Shown here: positions 33,722-46,500 of the stretch, in pieces | Numbering within the stretch: position 1 is the first letter of the stretch | Layout of the letters: the number at the start of each line of letters is the position of its first letter | Assembly (NCBI GenBank): GCA_036250225.1 | Contig: JAPZLL010000002.1 | Location: 806,001 to 870,000, forward strand | DNA from: Cercophora sp. LCS_1 | Lineage: Eukaryota > Ascomycota > Sordariomycetes > Sordariales > Lasiosphaeriaceae | DNA length: 64,000 bases | Direction: 5' to 3' | Notes under the pieces: model-generated | Told to the model about the DNA's origin: nothing | The model's database searches: none | The model's input: the letters and a program-made list of their open reading frames with translations, nothing else | Translations under genes and position numbers: made by a program

Positions 33722-34838
33722 TTGAATGGTCCGTCCTTTCTGGGCTCTACCTGGAATTCGAAGGTGATTTATGGTGATGCACGATGGAACGAAGCTACAA
33801 ATCTAGCGGGATAAGCCACAGGCAGTCCGAGGACTGAGGATGATGTCTCAAAGGCGGTGCCGCAACGGGTGTCATGGGTGCAACAAGTGCGACCGAGAAT
33901 ATCGCAAGAGCAGTTGCGGATGAGGGATGCGTGGCAGTACCAGGTCGTGCAACAAGCGCCTGCAACGCTTGTGCTACAGGCCTACCCAGTGATGGGATCA
34001 TGTAAAGATGTCTTGGCGTGTGTTTTGATTTCATATGTCATGTGTCCGCGAGGAACCGGAGGTTTCTGGTTTCCGGAAGGAGGGGGTCAGAAAATCGGCG
34101 TTTTGCTTTGTCCATTTCACAAGGAACGTAGCGGTAGCATCGTTTATTTGTTTTATAGGTGCAGCGGTCCAATACAGAGAACAGCGGTAATCATTTTGAG
34201 AACACCATTATTACAATTCAGTGAGTTCTCCATGCATGTGGGCAGCGGTTGCACGGCAAGTAATCTGTTTGTGAAACTCAAGACATGGTATTCCTCTACC
34301 AACGACGGGGCCTCACAACGCTACCAATATCATAATTTTCTGGTATTCCTACTTGTACCTAGTATACAAATGCTGTGTCTGCTTGCTTTCCCAGCGTGAT
34401 CTGGTTGACTTTATGGAACCGCGCGCGCCAACCGGTAGCTAAACCGAGACTTTCAACCGCGCCGCAACGCAATGGAAGAAAAAAAAAAAAGTGCGAAATA
34501 GAATAGAACGGACCGGCAAACAAAAAGGTCAAGGCATGTCTCTCTCCGTTTTTCCCTGCCAATCCTCGCTGCCTTTCCCGTGCCTAAAAAAAATCGGGCA
34601 TATCGGTCGTTCGTTCCATCCGGTTGCACCCAGGACTCAAGCCAAATTTGTTCGCTGTGATCCCCCTGAGCTCTCAGAATTAAGGAAAAGAAAAAGAGGC
34701 ACCCCTCACAAGCGCACGCCTTGATGGTGGTGGCGCCCTTTGCCCCCCTAGAATGTGCCTGATGCTCTATTTAATAACAGCCTAGGCACGGCACGACTGG
34801 CGATCAAACTTTGGCACCGTGGTTAAGAAGGAAGCTGT
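33722..34838. other. Intergenic between convergent pex13 and toa1
   Basis: 3' flanks of two converging genes. A/T-rich tracts (34.14-34.35, 34.48-34.60 kb) are consistent with polyadenylation regions. Short frames only; nothing identified. Confidence 0.5.
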
Positions 34839-36524
34839 TTACCACTCGTACTCCCCGGTTGCCTTGTGGAAGACGTATTCCCTATTGTTCACGGTAAGGA
34901 CGCCATCCTTTAGGGTGCACTTCCTGTTTGGGGTTTTAGCGGGATAGAGAGGCAGAAGATACACAAAACTTACCACTTGTTCTTGACGCGCTGCACCTTG
35001 TCGTACATGCAGAGCATCATGTGACTCATCTCCTCGTCATCGTCATCATCATCCCTCGCATCGTCGGGATCGTCAAGGTCAGAGTTGATGGCGTCATCAT
35101 CGAGGTCCTCATCCTTAAAGTCATCGTCAGGCCCGTCAACCTGCGAAGGCCCGGCGGCGGCCTTCTTGCTTGTCCGACTGCGGTGCCGAGTGGCTTCGCG
35201 AAGCGGCAGCATCAGGCCGCCACCCTCCATTTCTTTGGCCCTTGCGGCCATCTGAGCGTGGATGATGTTGTCAATCTCAACACGGCCCATTTCGACCGGG
35301 CGACCATCGGCACCGCGCTGCATCAGCACGCCCTCAAACCCATCGCTGGGCCCGTCCATTTGAGATGTAGGGAGGCCGTTGGTCTGCTGAACATGGGGTT
35401 GCTGAGGTTGGAGTCGTTGCTGCATATTTGGGGGAACGCCCTGTCGGTACTGCTGCGGCATCATCTGCTGGGGAAGTTGCCCCGGACGCGGGCCTTGTTG
35501 TCCCATGCCACTCTGAATGGCACTGATCGAAGCAGCCGCTCTGTGTCCATACTGGTTCTGAAGAGCCTCGGCTGCACGTTGGGCTGCCGTGGCGGCACCA
35601 CCACGGGGAGCGCTGGGGGCGGCATAGTGCATGGGCCCCTGGCCGCCCCCGAGGCCGGGTTCCTGCTTGATGGGCGGATCATTCCTCACGTTCGGCTCAC
35701 TCTTGATGGCAATCCCATTCCCATTCGGATGCGAGATTATGGGTTGATGAAGAGGCTGCGCAGCGGTCTGCGGGCTCAACGTTGACTGAGTGTAATTGGC
35801 AACAGGTTGCGGCGGCGGGACAGGAACAGGGGGCGCCGCATTCTGAGGGGCAGCAGCAGGTTGCTGAGGTTGCTCCTTAGGGTCCCAAGGAAACTGAGCC
35901 ACAGAAAGCTGTGAGAGTTTGTGCTGCCAGCCCTGTTGTTTACCACGTCAGCGTTGTGTACCTCGGCCAAGATGGTGAAGGTGCATGGTATGGAAGTAAA
36001 GGGGGTGTCCGCATGGGGACACACGTGACTTTTGGGGGGCGCTGTCCAATCGGATGTCGAGGGCGGGTGATGAGGGGTTTGCTCAGCAGGTCGCCAAAGG
36101 ACTTAAAAAGGGACCCAAATAGCACCTGGTCGCCCACCCCGAACCAGCGACTCTCCACCCCTCTCATGTCCGAAAGTGCCAGCGCCCAGGCAGCCAACTC
36201 GACCACCCACTCGAAGAGGCAAACGCTTGTCGCCTCCCTAGTCCGACATGCGCACCGATTGACCGCCTTATTTTTTTTTTTTATCATTGCACCGTGAAAA
36301 TATGAAAAGAGGGATGTTTTGGGCATTTACTTGATGCACCTGCATCAAATGATGATGACGCATGCGTGTGGTGAGTCTGGGGTAATTGGGAGAGTAATAC
36401 TCACCTTCTTCAGCTCCTCCAGGACACCGTCATCCACGCCATTCTCCTCGAAATCAACGCGCACGGAGTTGATGACCTCGTTGATAATGTGTTCGTAAAC
36501 CGAACCCACTGCCACGTTCGACAT
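34839..36524 (-). CDS. toa1: TFIIA large subunit (alpha/beta, Toa1)
   Basis: General transcription factor subunit that binds TBP and stabilises it on the TATA box. Three exons on the minus strand, 36524..36405, 35932..34974 and 34923..34839, encode 387 aa. The N-terminal four-helix-bundle piece MSNVAVGSVYEHIINEVINS ... LEELKK-GWQHKLSQL is the signature of TFIIA-alpha; a long Pro/Gln-rich spacer (about 60-240) follows, then an acidic Asp-rich stretch (DDDFKDEDLDDDAINSDLDD), and the C-terminal beta-barrel MLCMYDKVQRVKNKWKCTLK ... YVFHKATGEYEW. Intron 1 is 472 nt, far longer than others in the window, with GTGAGT donor and CAG acceptor; intron 2 is 50 nt. The model was fixed by the conserved junction LEELKK|GWQHKL. 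Confidence 0.94.
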
Positions 36525-37595
36525 CTTGGGCCAAGAATAGCAGCTCGACGGGAAATGGTCTCCGAGTTGCTGGAAGATGAGGAGGTCCGGTGCGAGGTTG
36601 ATACGCGTTGCCTACCGCTATTCCGCAGCGACTCCCGTAAATTCCCTGCCACCTGCCGAAAGAGAGGCTCGCCCGACTCTACACCGGCCTTTGCTGCGCT
36701 TTTGGAAAGGAAGCGAAGGCGCGCACGCGATGCGGATCGTAATTGATATCCGGTGGAGTTGGGGTGATCGTGGGGATGCGAAACTCCTCGGAAGCCGCCG
36801 CCTTCTGCCGCTCGAACTTTTGCTCTCAATCTGCCTGCGGTCTGTTCAGACCATTCTAGACCCCGTAATCTGTATTTCTAGGAGGAAAGGCGCGATATCC
36901 CGAGGTTTGGTAGTGTTGCGCCACAGCTTGGGAGAGACGCTGGTTTTGCCTGTGTGAGATGTATTGGGTAAGTTGGAAGGCAGTGGCAGCCTTCCTTTGA
37001 AGTGTCGGAGGTGGATTAGTCACCCAACGGCTAACTGCCGCACGCACCAGCCACAGCACTCTTCCCTCCAAAGTCCAAACAGAGAAAGTGGGGTTAAATA
37101 CTTCTCGGCAGGTGTGCTGGTTTTCAACGTTTGCGACCATTGAAAACGAAACGCTTCTTTTACAATATATCAGTGGTTTCTCGGTATTGTGATCATAAGG
37201 GCGACGAAAACAGCCTGCGAGGTAGACCTAAATTCTGATCGGGGTCGCGGGCTGATTGAGCACAAGCACAGTCCACTTCACATCCATCCCGTACTATTAT
37301 AATACTACAATACTGATCCCTGTGAGACCGTAACTAATTGGCGGTTGGTAACACGCCCAACATGTCTGTCGTATCCTTCATGTTGCCCCATAACTGATGA
37401 CCGAGCAGATTCGTTTCGTCCCTGCGAAAGACCCGTCATGCCGCATTGTCCCCAACGCCGCGCTGAAATGACCAAAGAGCAGGAACCCGCTAACCGATGA
37501 TTGCCAGAATGAACCTTGTATACCTACCGTTGGTTTGTCGACATTGTTCTGACACTGACCGATTTGGACGATCTGTCCGGATATGGGCGTGGTCT
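36525..37595. other. Intergenic between toa1 and cdc20
   Basis: Upstream region of toa1 and downstream region of cdc20. Moderately A/T-rich around 37.1-37.4 kb. No coding region recognised. Confidence 0.5.
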
Positions 37596-39438
37596 TTATC
37601 GAATGGTCATCTGCTTGCTGAGCTCAGCCTTGCCGGACGCTCCGACACCTCCAACGCTGGCGCCAGCTCCTGCCTTCTTCTCAAAGATCTTCCAGAACTT
37701 CAAGCTCTCGTCGGCAGCTGTGAAGAAGTTAGCACATCGTCTCGGGGCTGTGATTGAGTGTTGTCTTGCCTGCTGTCGCCAGCATCTGTCCGTCGGGGCT
37801 GAGGCAACTGTGGAGGACTCGACTCTCGTGGGCGGGAATCTCGACGTTGCGGACGAGAGTAGGATAGCTCCAGATGCTGAGCGAATTGTCGGGGAAGCCG
37901 CTGGAGCTGACGATCTCGCGGTAGTGGGGGCTCCAACGGAGGCTGGTGACCTGCGAGCCGGTGTCGATGCTGTTGACGCGGGCGCCCGATGTGGTGTTCC
38001 AGAAGTGGATGTGGCGGTCATACGAGCCTCCTCCGGTGGCAAGGAGGTTCATGTTCCAGGGGCACCAAGCCAAAGCCTTGACAGCAGCCTTGTGGTTGGT
38101 CTTGGTGAATTTGGGCACCGCCAGTGATCGGGCGTCCCAAATCGATACAAGGTTGTCGTTGCCGCCGGTAGCAAGCTGGGCTCCATCAGATCTCCACTCC
38201 AGGCCACAGACTTCTGATGTGTGCGAAACGAGCTCGGCAACCTTGTGCTCCGCAATACGGACGTCGTGGTTGAAGACAAGACCGCTCCTTGCACCGGTCG
38301 AAAGAAGGTGCTTGCTCCAGCCCATCACACCAACGCGGGTATCATGGCCAAACATGCTGCGGATCTTGATCCCCTCCGAAACGTCCCAAATCTGAACCTC
38401 GCCAGTCCCGAGTCCCACGCCAACGTAGGCTCCGTCACCGGACCACTTGACGCTGCTGACATAGGTGTCGGCGCTGGTCTCGAGGAGACAGCTGACCGAA
38501 CCCTCATCGGCGGACCACACATAGACATTGCGCTCAAGACCAATAGCGACCTGGTTGCCGGAGCTCCAGTCGAGAAGGTTGAGGTAGTAGTCGTCAATGA
38601 GACCGGGGGCATCGAGAACACGCTCGGGCGCGGTGGCGACACGGCGACGGAATTGCGTGGAGCTGGCGGTGGCAGGCTTGAGGGGACGGTTGTACTGCTG
38701 ACGAAGGTCGATGGGCTTCGATGACTCTGGGGGGGCCGGCTTGAACTGCAGAATGCGGGTGCTGAGATTGACACCGCATGCATCCGCGAGCGAATCCTGG
38801 TACGCGACCGAATTGGGCGAAGGGCGCGAGTACGATGTGGGCTCTTCGTCGTCATCGAGGTTCAAGGACTCGAGGGCCGCAATTGCGTCGTCCGTGGCCG
38901 AGGCCAACAGGGTTGAGCCCTCGCAGGTGCGGGACTTAGGTCGCTGCTTCTCTTGAAAGTCCAGTTTCCCAGACCCGACATTGGCGATGGCCGAACTTGC
39001 CCCTCTGTTGGGAATGAACCGGTCACCGGCGTAGTTCAAAGTCGTCTTTGGGGCCTTCTGTCTGAGAGACCCCTTCTTCGCCTTGGCGCTTGACGGTGTC
39101 TTGCTGTGGGTACCGGTACCGGTGAGTGTGAAATCCGACACACCAAGCTCAAGAGCCTTCCTTGGAGTAGACACAACGCGGGCGATGTTGGACTTGGGCG
39201 AATCGCGGTGGTTCTTCAGGTGGGCCGTGAGGTTGCCGGGGTATACTGACTTGGACGACGCCCGGTGACCATCGTTGTTTGACTTTTCGGGTGTGAACGG
39301 AGAAGAGTTCAGGTTCACGGCCGCAGCGATAGATCGTTGGCGAGGAGAAGGAGTCAAGGGCATCCGTCCGCCAGCGGTACGGGAGGAAAAGAGTCCCGTG
39401 TGGGACTTGAGGGGGGTGGATACTGTTGCGGTAGCCAT
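37596..39438 (-). CDS. cdc20: APC/C activator Cdc20 (Slp1/Fizzy)
   Basis: WD40 co-activator that recruits substrates such as securin and cyclin B to the anaphase-promoting complex; also the spindle-checkpoint target. Two exons, 39438..37770 and 37717..37596, encode 596 aa. The N-terminus has TP/SP phosphosites, the C-box DRFIPNR (139-145) and an ILQFKP segment of the MAD2-binding/KILR type. Seven WD40 blades follow (from about 280), with GHDTRVGVMGW and IWDARSLAVP-type motifs, ending in the conserved Ile-Arg tail (QMTIR) that docks on the APC/C. The 52-nt intron begins GCAAGA and ends CAG: a GC-AG intron, fixed by the conserved junction LATA|AADESLKFWKIFE. Without splicing the frame ends early with an unrelated 18-residue tail. 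Confidence 0.95.
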
Positions 39439-40309
39439 TGTGCTGACTGGACTGCGGGGTATCGAATGTCTCCAACGATGCTAGATAGCTGTGTCGTAGG
39501 ATGCTGTGCGAGCAGTTTCGATTGCTTCCGAATGAGCTCCAAGAGACTCAAGCTAATGGCTCCTGGTTGGGGTATCGTATGTTGGCTGGTGTTCGATGTC
39601 GAACGGCCTTGTCGGCGACGGCTTCCGTCGGGGGGCGACCAATTGGCTGCAGCGAGCGAAATGATCTAGCGGACTTTAGGAGTCAACGAGGAGGCTCTGG
39701 TATGCTTTTGCTGCTTGTGAGAGCTGATGTGATTTTTGAAGGGATTGGAGGTTTGCGGGTTGAATGTGAAGAGAGAAGGAATTGCAGTAGTGTGGGAGGC
39801 AGGAGCAAATGTTTATACCTGGCCGGGTTGTCAGGGCAACCCCTACCAAGTGTCAGCCCCCCCACTCTCAGCCTTGCCAGCCGACGGCACCAGGCTGAAA
39901 TGTGGGCCTTTTGACCCCTGAGTCAGAATTTCGGTGGCGCTTGGGCCAATCTCGGCGAGGCTAGGGGCTTGTGGCACAGCAACCTGAAGCTTGGCCGGAG
40001 ATGGTATCCTTGCAAAGACCGACGCTTGGCGTGAATGCCTTCTGGACCACCGGAGTCGCTGCCACCCATGCTCGGCGATCTTCTTTGTGGCGATCTTTTC
40101 CATCTGCTCTCCGTCCCCTTGCACCACGACTGTTTGCATCGCCAGTTTTCAGTGCATTTCCTTCCCGAACAACCTACGGCTGATGCCCTTGGAGCAAAGC
40201 TGAATTGAGTGCGATGCTTCCGTAGCGCTGGTTCAACGCGTCCAATCCAGTGCAATCCGCCTTGAACTCCCCGATCCCGCCCAACAGCTCGGTGGCCTCG
40301 TCTTGCACC
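39439..40309. promoter_or_regulatory. Shared upstream region of divergent cdc20 and ral2-like genes
   Basis: 871 bp separating two divergently transcribed genes, so it should hold both promoters. Frames are open on both sides but carry no domain-like sequence. I did not find a convincing TATA box or a clear cell-cycle element cluster. Confidence 0.45.
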
Positions 40310-42645
40310 ATGTCACACCCATCGACTCCCGCGGTCGCCAGCTCCTCTTCCCTCTTTGGTGGTGGCCCGGTTCGGCAGAATAACGGCGCCCAAGCAGGCA
40401 GCTCGCAGTCGCTCTCGATGAATGCCACCCCCGCATCCACAGCCTCGTCCAACAACACATACATCATGCCCAATTCTCCGATGAAGAACCGTGTACCCAT
40501 GGACGGCTATCGTCCAAAGGTCACACGCACCCTTGGTCAGCGCCCCGCGTGTCTGGTCAACGCTTCGGTGACATACTGTGGAAACAACCAAATCTATGCC
40601 TTTGGTGGATTTGATCAGTACACAGACGAAGTGTACAACCACGTGCTACGGCTCGATCTTGTCAGCCACCAGTGGAATCTGGTTGATAACTATGGGGATA
40701 TTCCGGGTGTTAGGATGGGTAAGGTGGCTCCGCCGCTGCTGGTCACTGTTACATGCTGACAGTGTCAACCTCAGGACACACGGCTACCCTTTACAAAGGT
40801 GACAAGCTCCTTGTTTTTGGCGGCGAAAACGAACATCGAACGTACCTCTCAGATCTCATAATCTTTGACCTCAAAACTGCACACTGGACGCAGCCGCAAG
40901 TAACGGGTCCAATCCCAAAAGGACGAGCTCGTCATGCTGCTGTCCTGCATGAAGACAAACTATTCATCGTTGGTGGTATCACAGGACACGACAACTACGT
41001 ACTCGACGACATTTGTTATTTGGACCTCAAAACCTTCACATGGTCGAGAGCGTGGCGCTTTGTTGGGAGGTTTGATCATTCGGCCTACATATGGGGGGAC
41101 AGGGTCTGGGTATACGGTGGTCTCAGCGAAGACATGGACAAGGTCAGTGACCTGTGGTGGTTGGATCTTAAGGGAAGCCCGGCTTTCGATTCTCCGCCCC
41201 ATTTTGGCTCGCTCGATCGCTCTGGTTTGGCCAGGAACGCATTGTCCCCGAGACAACCATATCCCGCCGCCCAGTCACCCGTGGTTGGCGCATCTGGCTA
41301 TGCTGCCAACTCGAGGACTGCCCAAGTCAACCCCCCATCATTTCACCTCAAATCCTATGCCCCGCCGGCACCAGGGGCGATCTCTGCCCTAAAGTTCGTC
41401 GGTGGCCCGAACGTTCCATCCCAGATGCAAGGCATTCATTTCCATGTCTACTCATCAGGGACACTTCTGGATTTCGTGACACCAGCGGCTACCATAACAT
41501 CCAAAGATTGCTCGCTCTCTGCGCTAGACCTTGGTGCCCTCCGGTGGCAGAAACTCGCCGATGGTCGGGAAATTTTCCAGTCTCGATACCGCTGGCATTA
41601 CTGCACGATGAACGAGGACGGGACCAAAGCATGGCTCCTCGGTTGCCCGACAGATGGTGCTGGGGGTGACATGGGAGCCAATGGTCTTGAAGAATACCTT
41701 TCCGATATCATGGAAATCGATCTGCGCCGATTTGGCTTTCTCGGGGACAACCTTGCTAATGAGCCCCAGACCGACCTGGTTCGCCCATCCTCGCGGGTAC
41801 GCCACCGGGAAGTCCCGTCAAAAGGCCTCGGGGCAGATCTTGCCAAGCTTTTCAACCAACCCCCCGAGACCGGCAGTGGTACGGATTTTGTTGTCACGGC
41901 TCTTTCGCGCGATTACGATGAGGAGGAGCTTCTAGGGTCTGCACTGGTTCACACAAATGAATCAGGCGAACCAGACCAGACATGGTTGGCAGCGGACGTG
42001 CCGACCTCACCGCCAATTCATGTCCACCGCCTCATTCTCCAAGCACGCTGGCCACATTTCTCGAGACTTTGGTCGAGCCAGATGGCCGAGTTCCACACCA
42101 AAAAGATGCACATTCCCGAACCGTATACGGTCGTGAAGGCGTTCCTATACTATCTCTACACAGATCGTATCGACCCGAGCTCAGAGGATGACGAGCATCT
42201 CACAGCTGATCTTTCCGACGTGGCGGGGTTGCTTGTGATGTCGAACATCTACAACATCCCACACCTTCGGCTTTTGTGCGTCAATCGACTGAGCAAGGAA
42301 CTCGATGTGGATCACGCCTGCATCATCTGGTACTGTGCGGGTCTGGCCAACGAGGAGTGGCTGCGCAAGCGGACTGCGAGCTTCTGCATGACGCACTGGG
42401 GCCGCATCGTGCGCACGGCCGGTTTCCAACGTCTTCCCCGTTCGGCATTGGTCGAGCTGTCCCAGGAGGTCGACATGGAAGGCCGCGTTGTCGGTGGCGA
42501 TGAGTTCGACATGATGGTCGGCGGCATCGACGGGCGCTTCAACGATGGGTCCTCAGCCATGTCGCGGCGTAAAGAGAGTATCAGCAGCAACCAAACCCAA
42601 ATGGTTGAAAGTGAAGCGGACGAAGATGACGGCATGGAAATGTGA
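40310..42645 (+). CDS. ral2: Kelch-repeat/BTB protein, Ral2-like Ras regulator
   Basis: Resembles fission-yeast Ral2, a positive regulator of Ras1 in mating and cell-shape signalling. Two exons, 40310..40718 and 40775..42645, with a 56-nt intron (GTAAGG...CAG), encode 759 aa. The Ser/Asn-rich N-terminus (1-75) precedes kelch repeats (about 85-300) with diagnostic Gly-Gly pairs: IYAFGGFDQYTDE, LLVFGGENEHRTY, LFIVGGITGHDNY, VWVYGGLSED. A middle region of unknown fold follows, then a BTB/POZ-like domain (about 540-650; HVHRLILQARWPHFSRLW ... VVKAFLYYLYTDRID). The acidic C-terminus ends DEDDGMEM. It is divergent from cdc20. The Ral2 name rests on the kelch-BTB layout and recognition; Ras regulation is not proven for this protein. 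Confidence 0.82.
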
Positions 42646-44132
42646 GATCCCTGATGGAAACGCGCTGCATTTTTGGTTGGGTCTTGTCGTTTTGGGCGCT
42701 GGCTCGCCCCAGGAACCGACTGATGCCATCTACGTGTGTGAGGGTCATGAAAGTGAATGAAATGAATGATATGGAAAGAAGGCATTGCATGGCGTCCTGG
42801 GTGTTGCAGCGAACGATGGCCTTGCTTTATGAACCACTTTTTATATGCGACTTAGATACGAAGATCTGCGTTTCCGCACGTTGACAAATCGAGGCACGTA
42901 GGCGCAAACACCCTGTGATCAAATCACTGATAACATGGATACTTTTGGGGTTCAAGTCCTGGACCAATCTATCAACAAGGATGCTCGACAAACAACAGTA
43001 AGTAACTTTTCCAATCCGCCAATGCGCCACCGAACGAGAACCAAACACGTTTGCTTTCCCACGCCTCAGCGTAACCCCCAGTTCCTCGTCGCCAAACCCA
43101 GCAAACCCCAATCCCTGAGTGCTGAGAACCATCATCACGCTCGTTTTTCCCTTTTTTGCCACCAACCAGCCCCTTCCGAAATATGAACCACCGCCCATCT
43201 TACTGCGAGAAAATCCGATTGAGAGAGGAGGAGAATGAAAAAAAGAAAAAGAAAAAAAAAACCAACCAACAGGGGAAAGAAGCTACAGGCCAAGTTCAAG
43301 AGGAAAAAAATAAATCAAAAACAGGAATATCACACACAGATTCTATAAGCCATACCAGCCGCCCCTTATCACACTTTCAGAAAGAAACACGAGCTCGCTT
43401 CGTTCGGGGGGGTATTAAGGATTAGAAAGGTAGAAACGGGGAGAAGAGCGTGGGTACAGCCCTCGCTCCTCACACACAAAAACAAAAGCCAACAAAACGA
43501 GTGGTGAGGTTAGATGCCCTGTGGGAAGAATGCATCGGCCGAAAATGCCTTCTTCAAAACCCCCTTCCTCCTGAACGCCATCGCCCGCAGAACAAATGGC
43601 CCCGAGTTACCACCAAACACCTTTTCTAGAAAATCATCGCGTCATCTCCGCTTTTTCCTCTCCCGTCCGTCCTCTCCCGTCTAAACTGACCGAATCTCTA
43701 GTCATCGACTCGTTAAAAGGGTATGCTGATGAAAATGACCGCCGGGTGGGTGGGGCCAACAGGCGTCTCGTCCGTACTCAGGTGTTGGATTGTTTGGGAT
43801 AACAATGGGACTGAAGTTGCCATGAGTCGTTCGAGACGCCAAAGGGAGAAGGGTACAAAGTAGCCAGTGCCGTCGCTGGCGGGGAATTGAAGTCAACATG
43901 ATGGGGGTGGGTATCAGTCTCTCAAGTCCAACTCTTTCAGGGGTATCTGTATCGACAATTCCGCCCGACGACGCTTCCCGCTGTTCGTGATGCAAAGATA
44001 TGAATCGCCAGAAATATAACGCCAGGCAATATGCTGAGGGTATGGAGGTGCCAATCAAAGGTAAACGGCATAAGTCTCGTGCCGCGCATCGATTGAATGG
44101 CTGTTGCAATTCTATTGCGGTTGGAGTTGTTT
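42646..44132. other. Intergenic between convergent ral2-like and sfp1 genes
   Basis: 3' flanks of two converging genes. Includes an A/G-rich tract at about 43205-43320. Short frames only; no domain, tRNA or mobile element recognised. Confidence 0.5.
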
Positions 44133-46500
44133 TCATTGGAACTCCTCGTTGATGTTAGGGAGATTTTGCTGCAGCGCAAGGAGAGCCGCTGGGTTTGACA
44201 TCATGGTTGATAGCAGGTTCTGATGCTGGGCTCGCATCTCGGGATCGCACATCGGCGAGTGCTGCTTGTGCTACGCATCCCGTTAGTTACCTCCCGGCAT
44301 TGGAAGACAATAAAAAACTTACGTATTTGAGTCCGTTGAGGTTCTTGTAGCGCTTTCCGCAAACGTCACACTTGAAGGGCTTTTCCTTTTCCATGCCCAG
44401 GGTACCCGGATAAGGAGCACTAGTCTCCGGGTTCACGATAGAGAAGGTGCCATCTCCATTTTCATGCAGCTGCTGGGTCGAGTGGCCGTGTGTCTTGTGG
44501 TACCTGCCATAAAGTTAGAGGACCAAACGTGGCACAAATCATGCATGTAAATGAAAATTTTCCACTGCTCCACCAACAAAGAACCAAGAATACACCACTT
44601 ACTTGAGGCCGTTTTGGTTCTTGTACGCCTTCTCGCACCCAATAACAGGACATCGGAATGGCTTGGGCTCCTCGTTTGGCGGCATCATCAGGGCCGTCAT
44701 CTGTTGCAAAATCATGGCGGGGTCGGTCCCTGGAGGAAGCTGGCTCAGATCAAGATTCAGGGACTGCAGCGATTGTTGAAGCTGCTGTTGCAGCTGCAGC
44801 TGCTGGTCAAAGGCACGTTGCTGGCTGGTCATTTGGGTCGTGCCTCCGGGGCTGTACAACCGTTTAGCAGGCTCGTCAATTGTCCCCATCGTGCCAAAGG
44901 CAAGGCCACCAAGCTGAGAGGTGTTGAGGTTTAGGTTCCCGAGGTTCATCTTCATGGGCATTCCCGGCAGTTGTTCCTCTTCGTCGTCCTCGTTGTCTTG
45001 CCCAAACTGCTGACCTCTTTGAGGCAACCCTCCCTGCGTCGTCAGAGTCGGCGTGTTAACTGACGAGACGGTGGGGTTGTTTTGAAACCCAAAGCTCGCT
45101 GCAGCGGGGGTCGGTGGCTGCGAGGTGCGGAGAGCCTGTCGTGGGATACCTGAGCTGTTCAGGTGCAGTTGCGGCCTCTGTTGCTGGCCGAACAGCTGTC
45201 GAGTCTGCTGGATCGTACGCTGACTGTCGTCCATCTCCATAGTTCCGACGGCATCGTCCATCTCCATGTCACCCACAGCGTCCATCTCGTCATTCAGATG
45301 AGACATCTTTTGGGTGTTGTTGGGCACCTGCTGGTGGTGCTGCTGTCGCATCATTTGGCCGATGCCTCCCATCCCCATGCCGACCCCGAGGGTGCCCGCG
45401 CCACGCTGCTGTTGGTATCCTTGCATCGGCTGCGGTGTCTGTTGGACCCTCCCCGTTGATGGAGCCGGTGTAGCCCGACTAGTGGACCCGCGCACGTTGG
45501 CTTGGCCCGCACCAAACATGTCAACGTTCCTGGACGGAGTGCCAGTGGTGTGATGGTTTTCCTCATAGTGCTGCAGGAGGTCATGCAGTGTTGGCCACGT
45601 CCGATCACAGCAGGTAAAGTCGCGCATGAAGTTTGCCTCTAACTTTGGGATGTAGGAGGACGAGTGAAACGAAGGGGACTGCTGGTTCAGGTAGGGAGAA
45701 GTACCCGTCATCATCATACTAGGAAGATACATCGTCAGCAATGGGCACAAACGACAGTGGGGCAGAGGCACGCAATGCGATCGGTTGAACCGAGACATGG
45801 ACGGGCTCCGATGTTTCGCAACGCCCTCTCAGAATATTCCGACGACGACTTACTCATCGCGAATAAAACTCCCGACGGAAATACCACCCCAGCTCATGCC
45901 ACCCATCATGCTGCCGGCCAAGCTCTCGCGGCGGCCGCGGTTGGCGTGTTCGCGGTTGGGGTTCGCCATGGAAATGGGCTTCGGGCCGGCACTCACAAAC
46001 GAGTCCTGGCGGCTGCGGCCCATGGCCGGATCGAAGCCGGGACCGGTCGTCATCTCGGAATCAGTGTCGAGCTCGATTGTGCAACCAGATGCAGGGTCGT
46101 GGATTCGATGCCGATCGAGGTCCGGGCCGGGGTTGGCAAACAGTTCTTCGTCGTTATCAGGGTCTGGTAGGGCGCTATGACTGCGCGCAGTTGGCGATGC
46201 GGAAGCAGAGTCCCAGGCGGAAACTGTAATCTCAATCGGCTTGGAGGCAACCAGTCTTGCGAGATTGGAGCGGCCGAAGACGGGCGAATCGGTTCCTAGA
46301 GGGGTCGCCGGCTGCGGTGTGAGAGATGGGGAGCGGGATGAGTTGTTGAGAGAGGATGGCGAATTGGCGGCGGGCGAGCGGGCGTCAGAGGAGGAGGGCG
46401 GCGCGCGATAACAATTATTATTTCCACCACTGGCGGCGGTGGGCTCCGCAGCCTCGGGGCTTGGTCTCGAATTGAACCAGTTGTTCAGGGAGCGCCGCAT
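44133..46500 (-). CDS. sfp1: C2H2 zinc-finger transcription factor Sfp1
   Basis: Orthologue-like of Sfp1, the TOR/PKA-controlled activator of ribosome-biogenesis and ribosomal-protein genes. Four exons on the minus strand, 46500..45854, 45718..44603, 44503..44323 and 44270..44133, encode 693 aa. Features in order: N-terminus MRRSLNNWFNSRPSPE with Ser/Pro-rich tract; an early finger-like CCDRTWPTLHDLLQHYEENH; a long Gln/Met-rich low-complexity region; two C-terminal C2H2 fingers, FRCPVIGCEKAYKNQNGLKYHKTHGH and a shorter CDVCGKRYKNLNGLKYHKQH, the split pair typical of Sfp1. Introns are 135, 99 and 52 nt. The frame is open upstream to 46986, but MRRSLNNW matches the expected start. It is the only transcription-factor gene here likely to respond to nutrients. 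Confidence 0.9.

Noticed and set aside
35021..35785. 254-codon plus-strand frame opposite the TFIIA gene
   Set aside because: Shadow of the conserved TFIIA coding exon; composition follows the antisense of Gln/Asp-rich codons.
42935..42965. tRNA B-box-like GGTTCAAGTCC near 42951
   Set aside because: Flanking sequence does not form a T-stem, and no acceptor, D or anticodon arms can be drawn around it.
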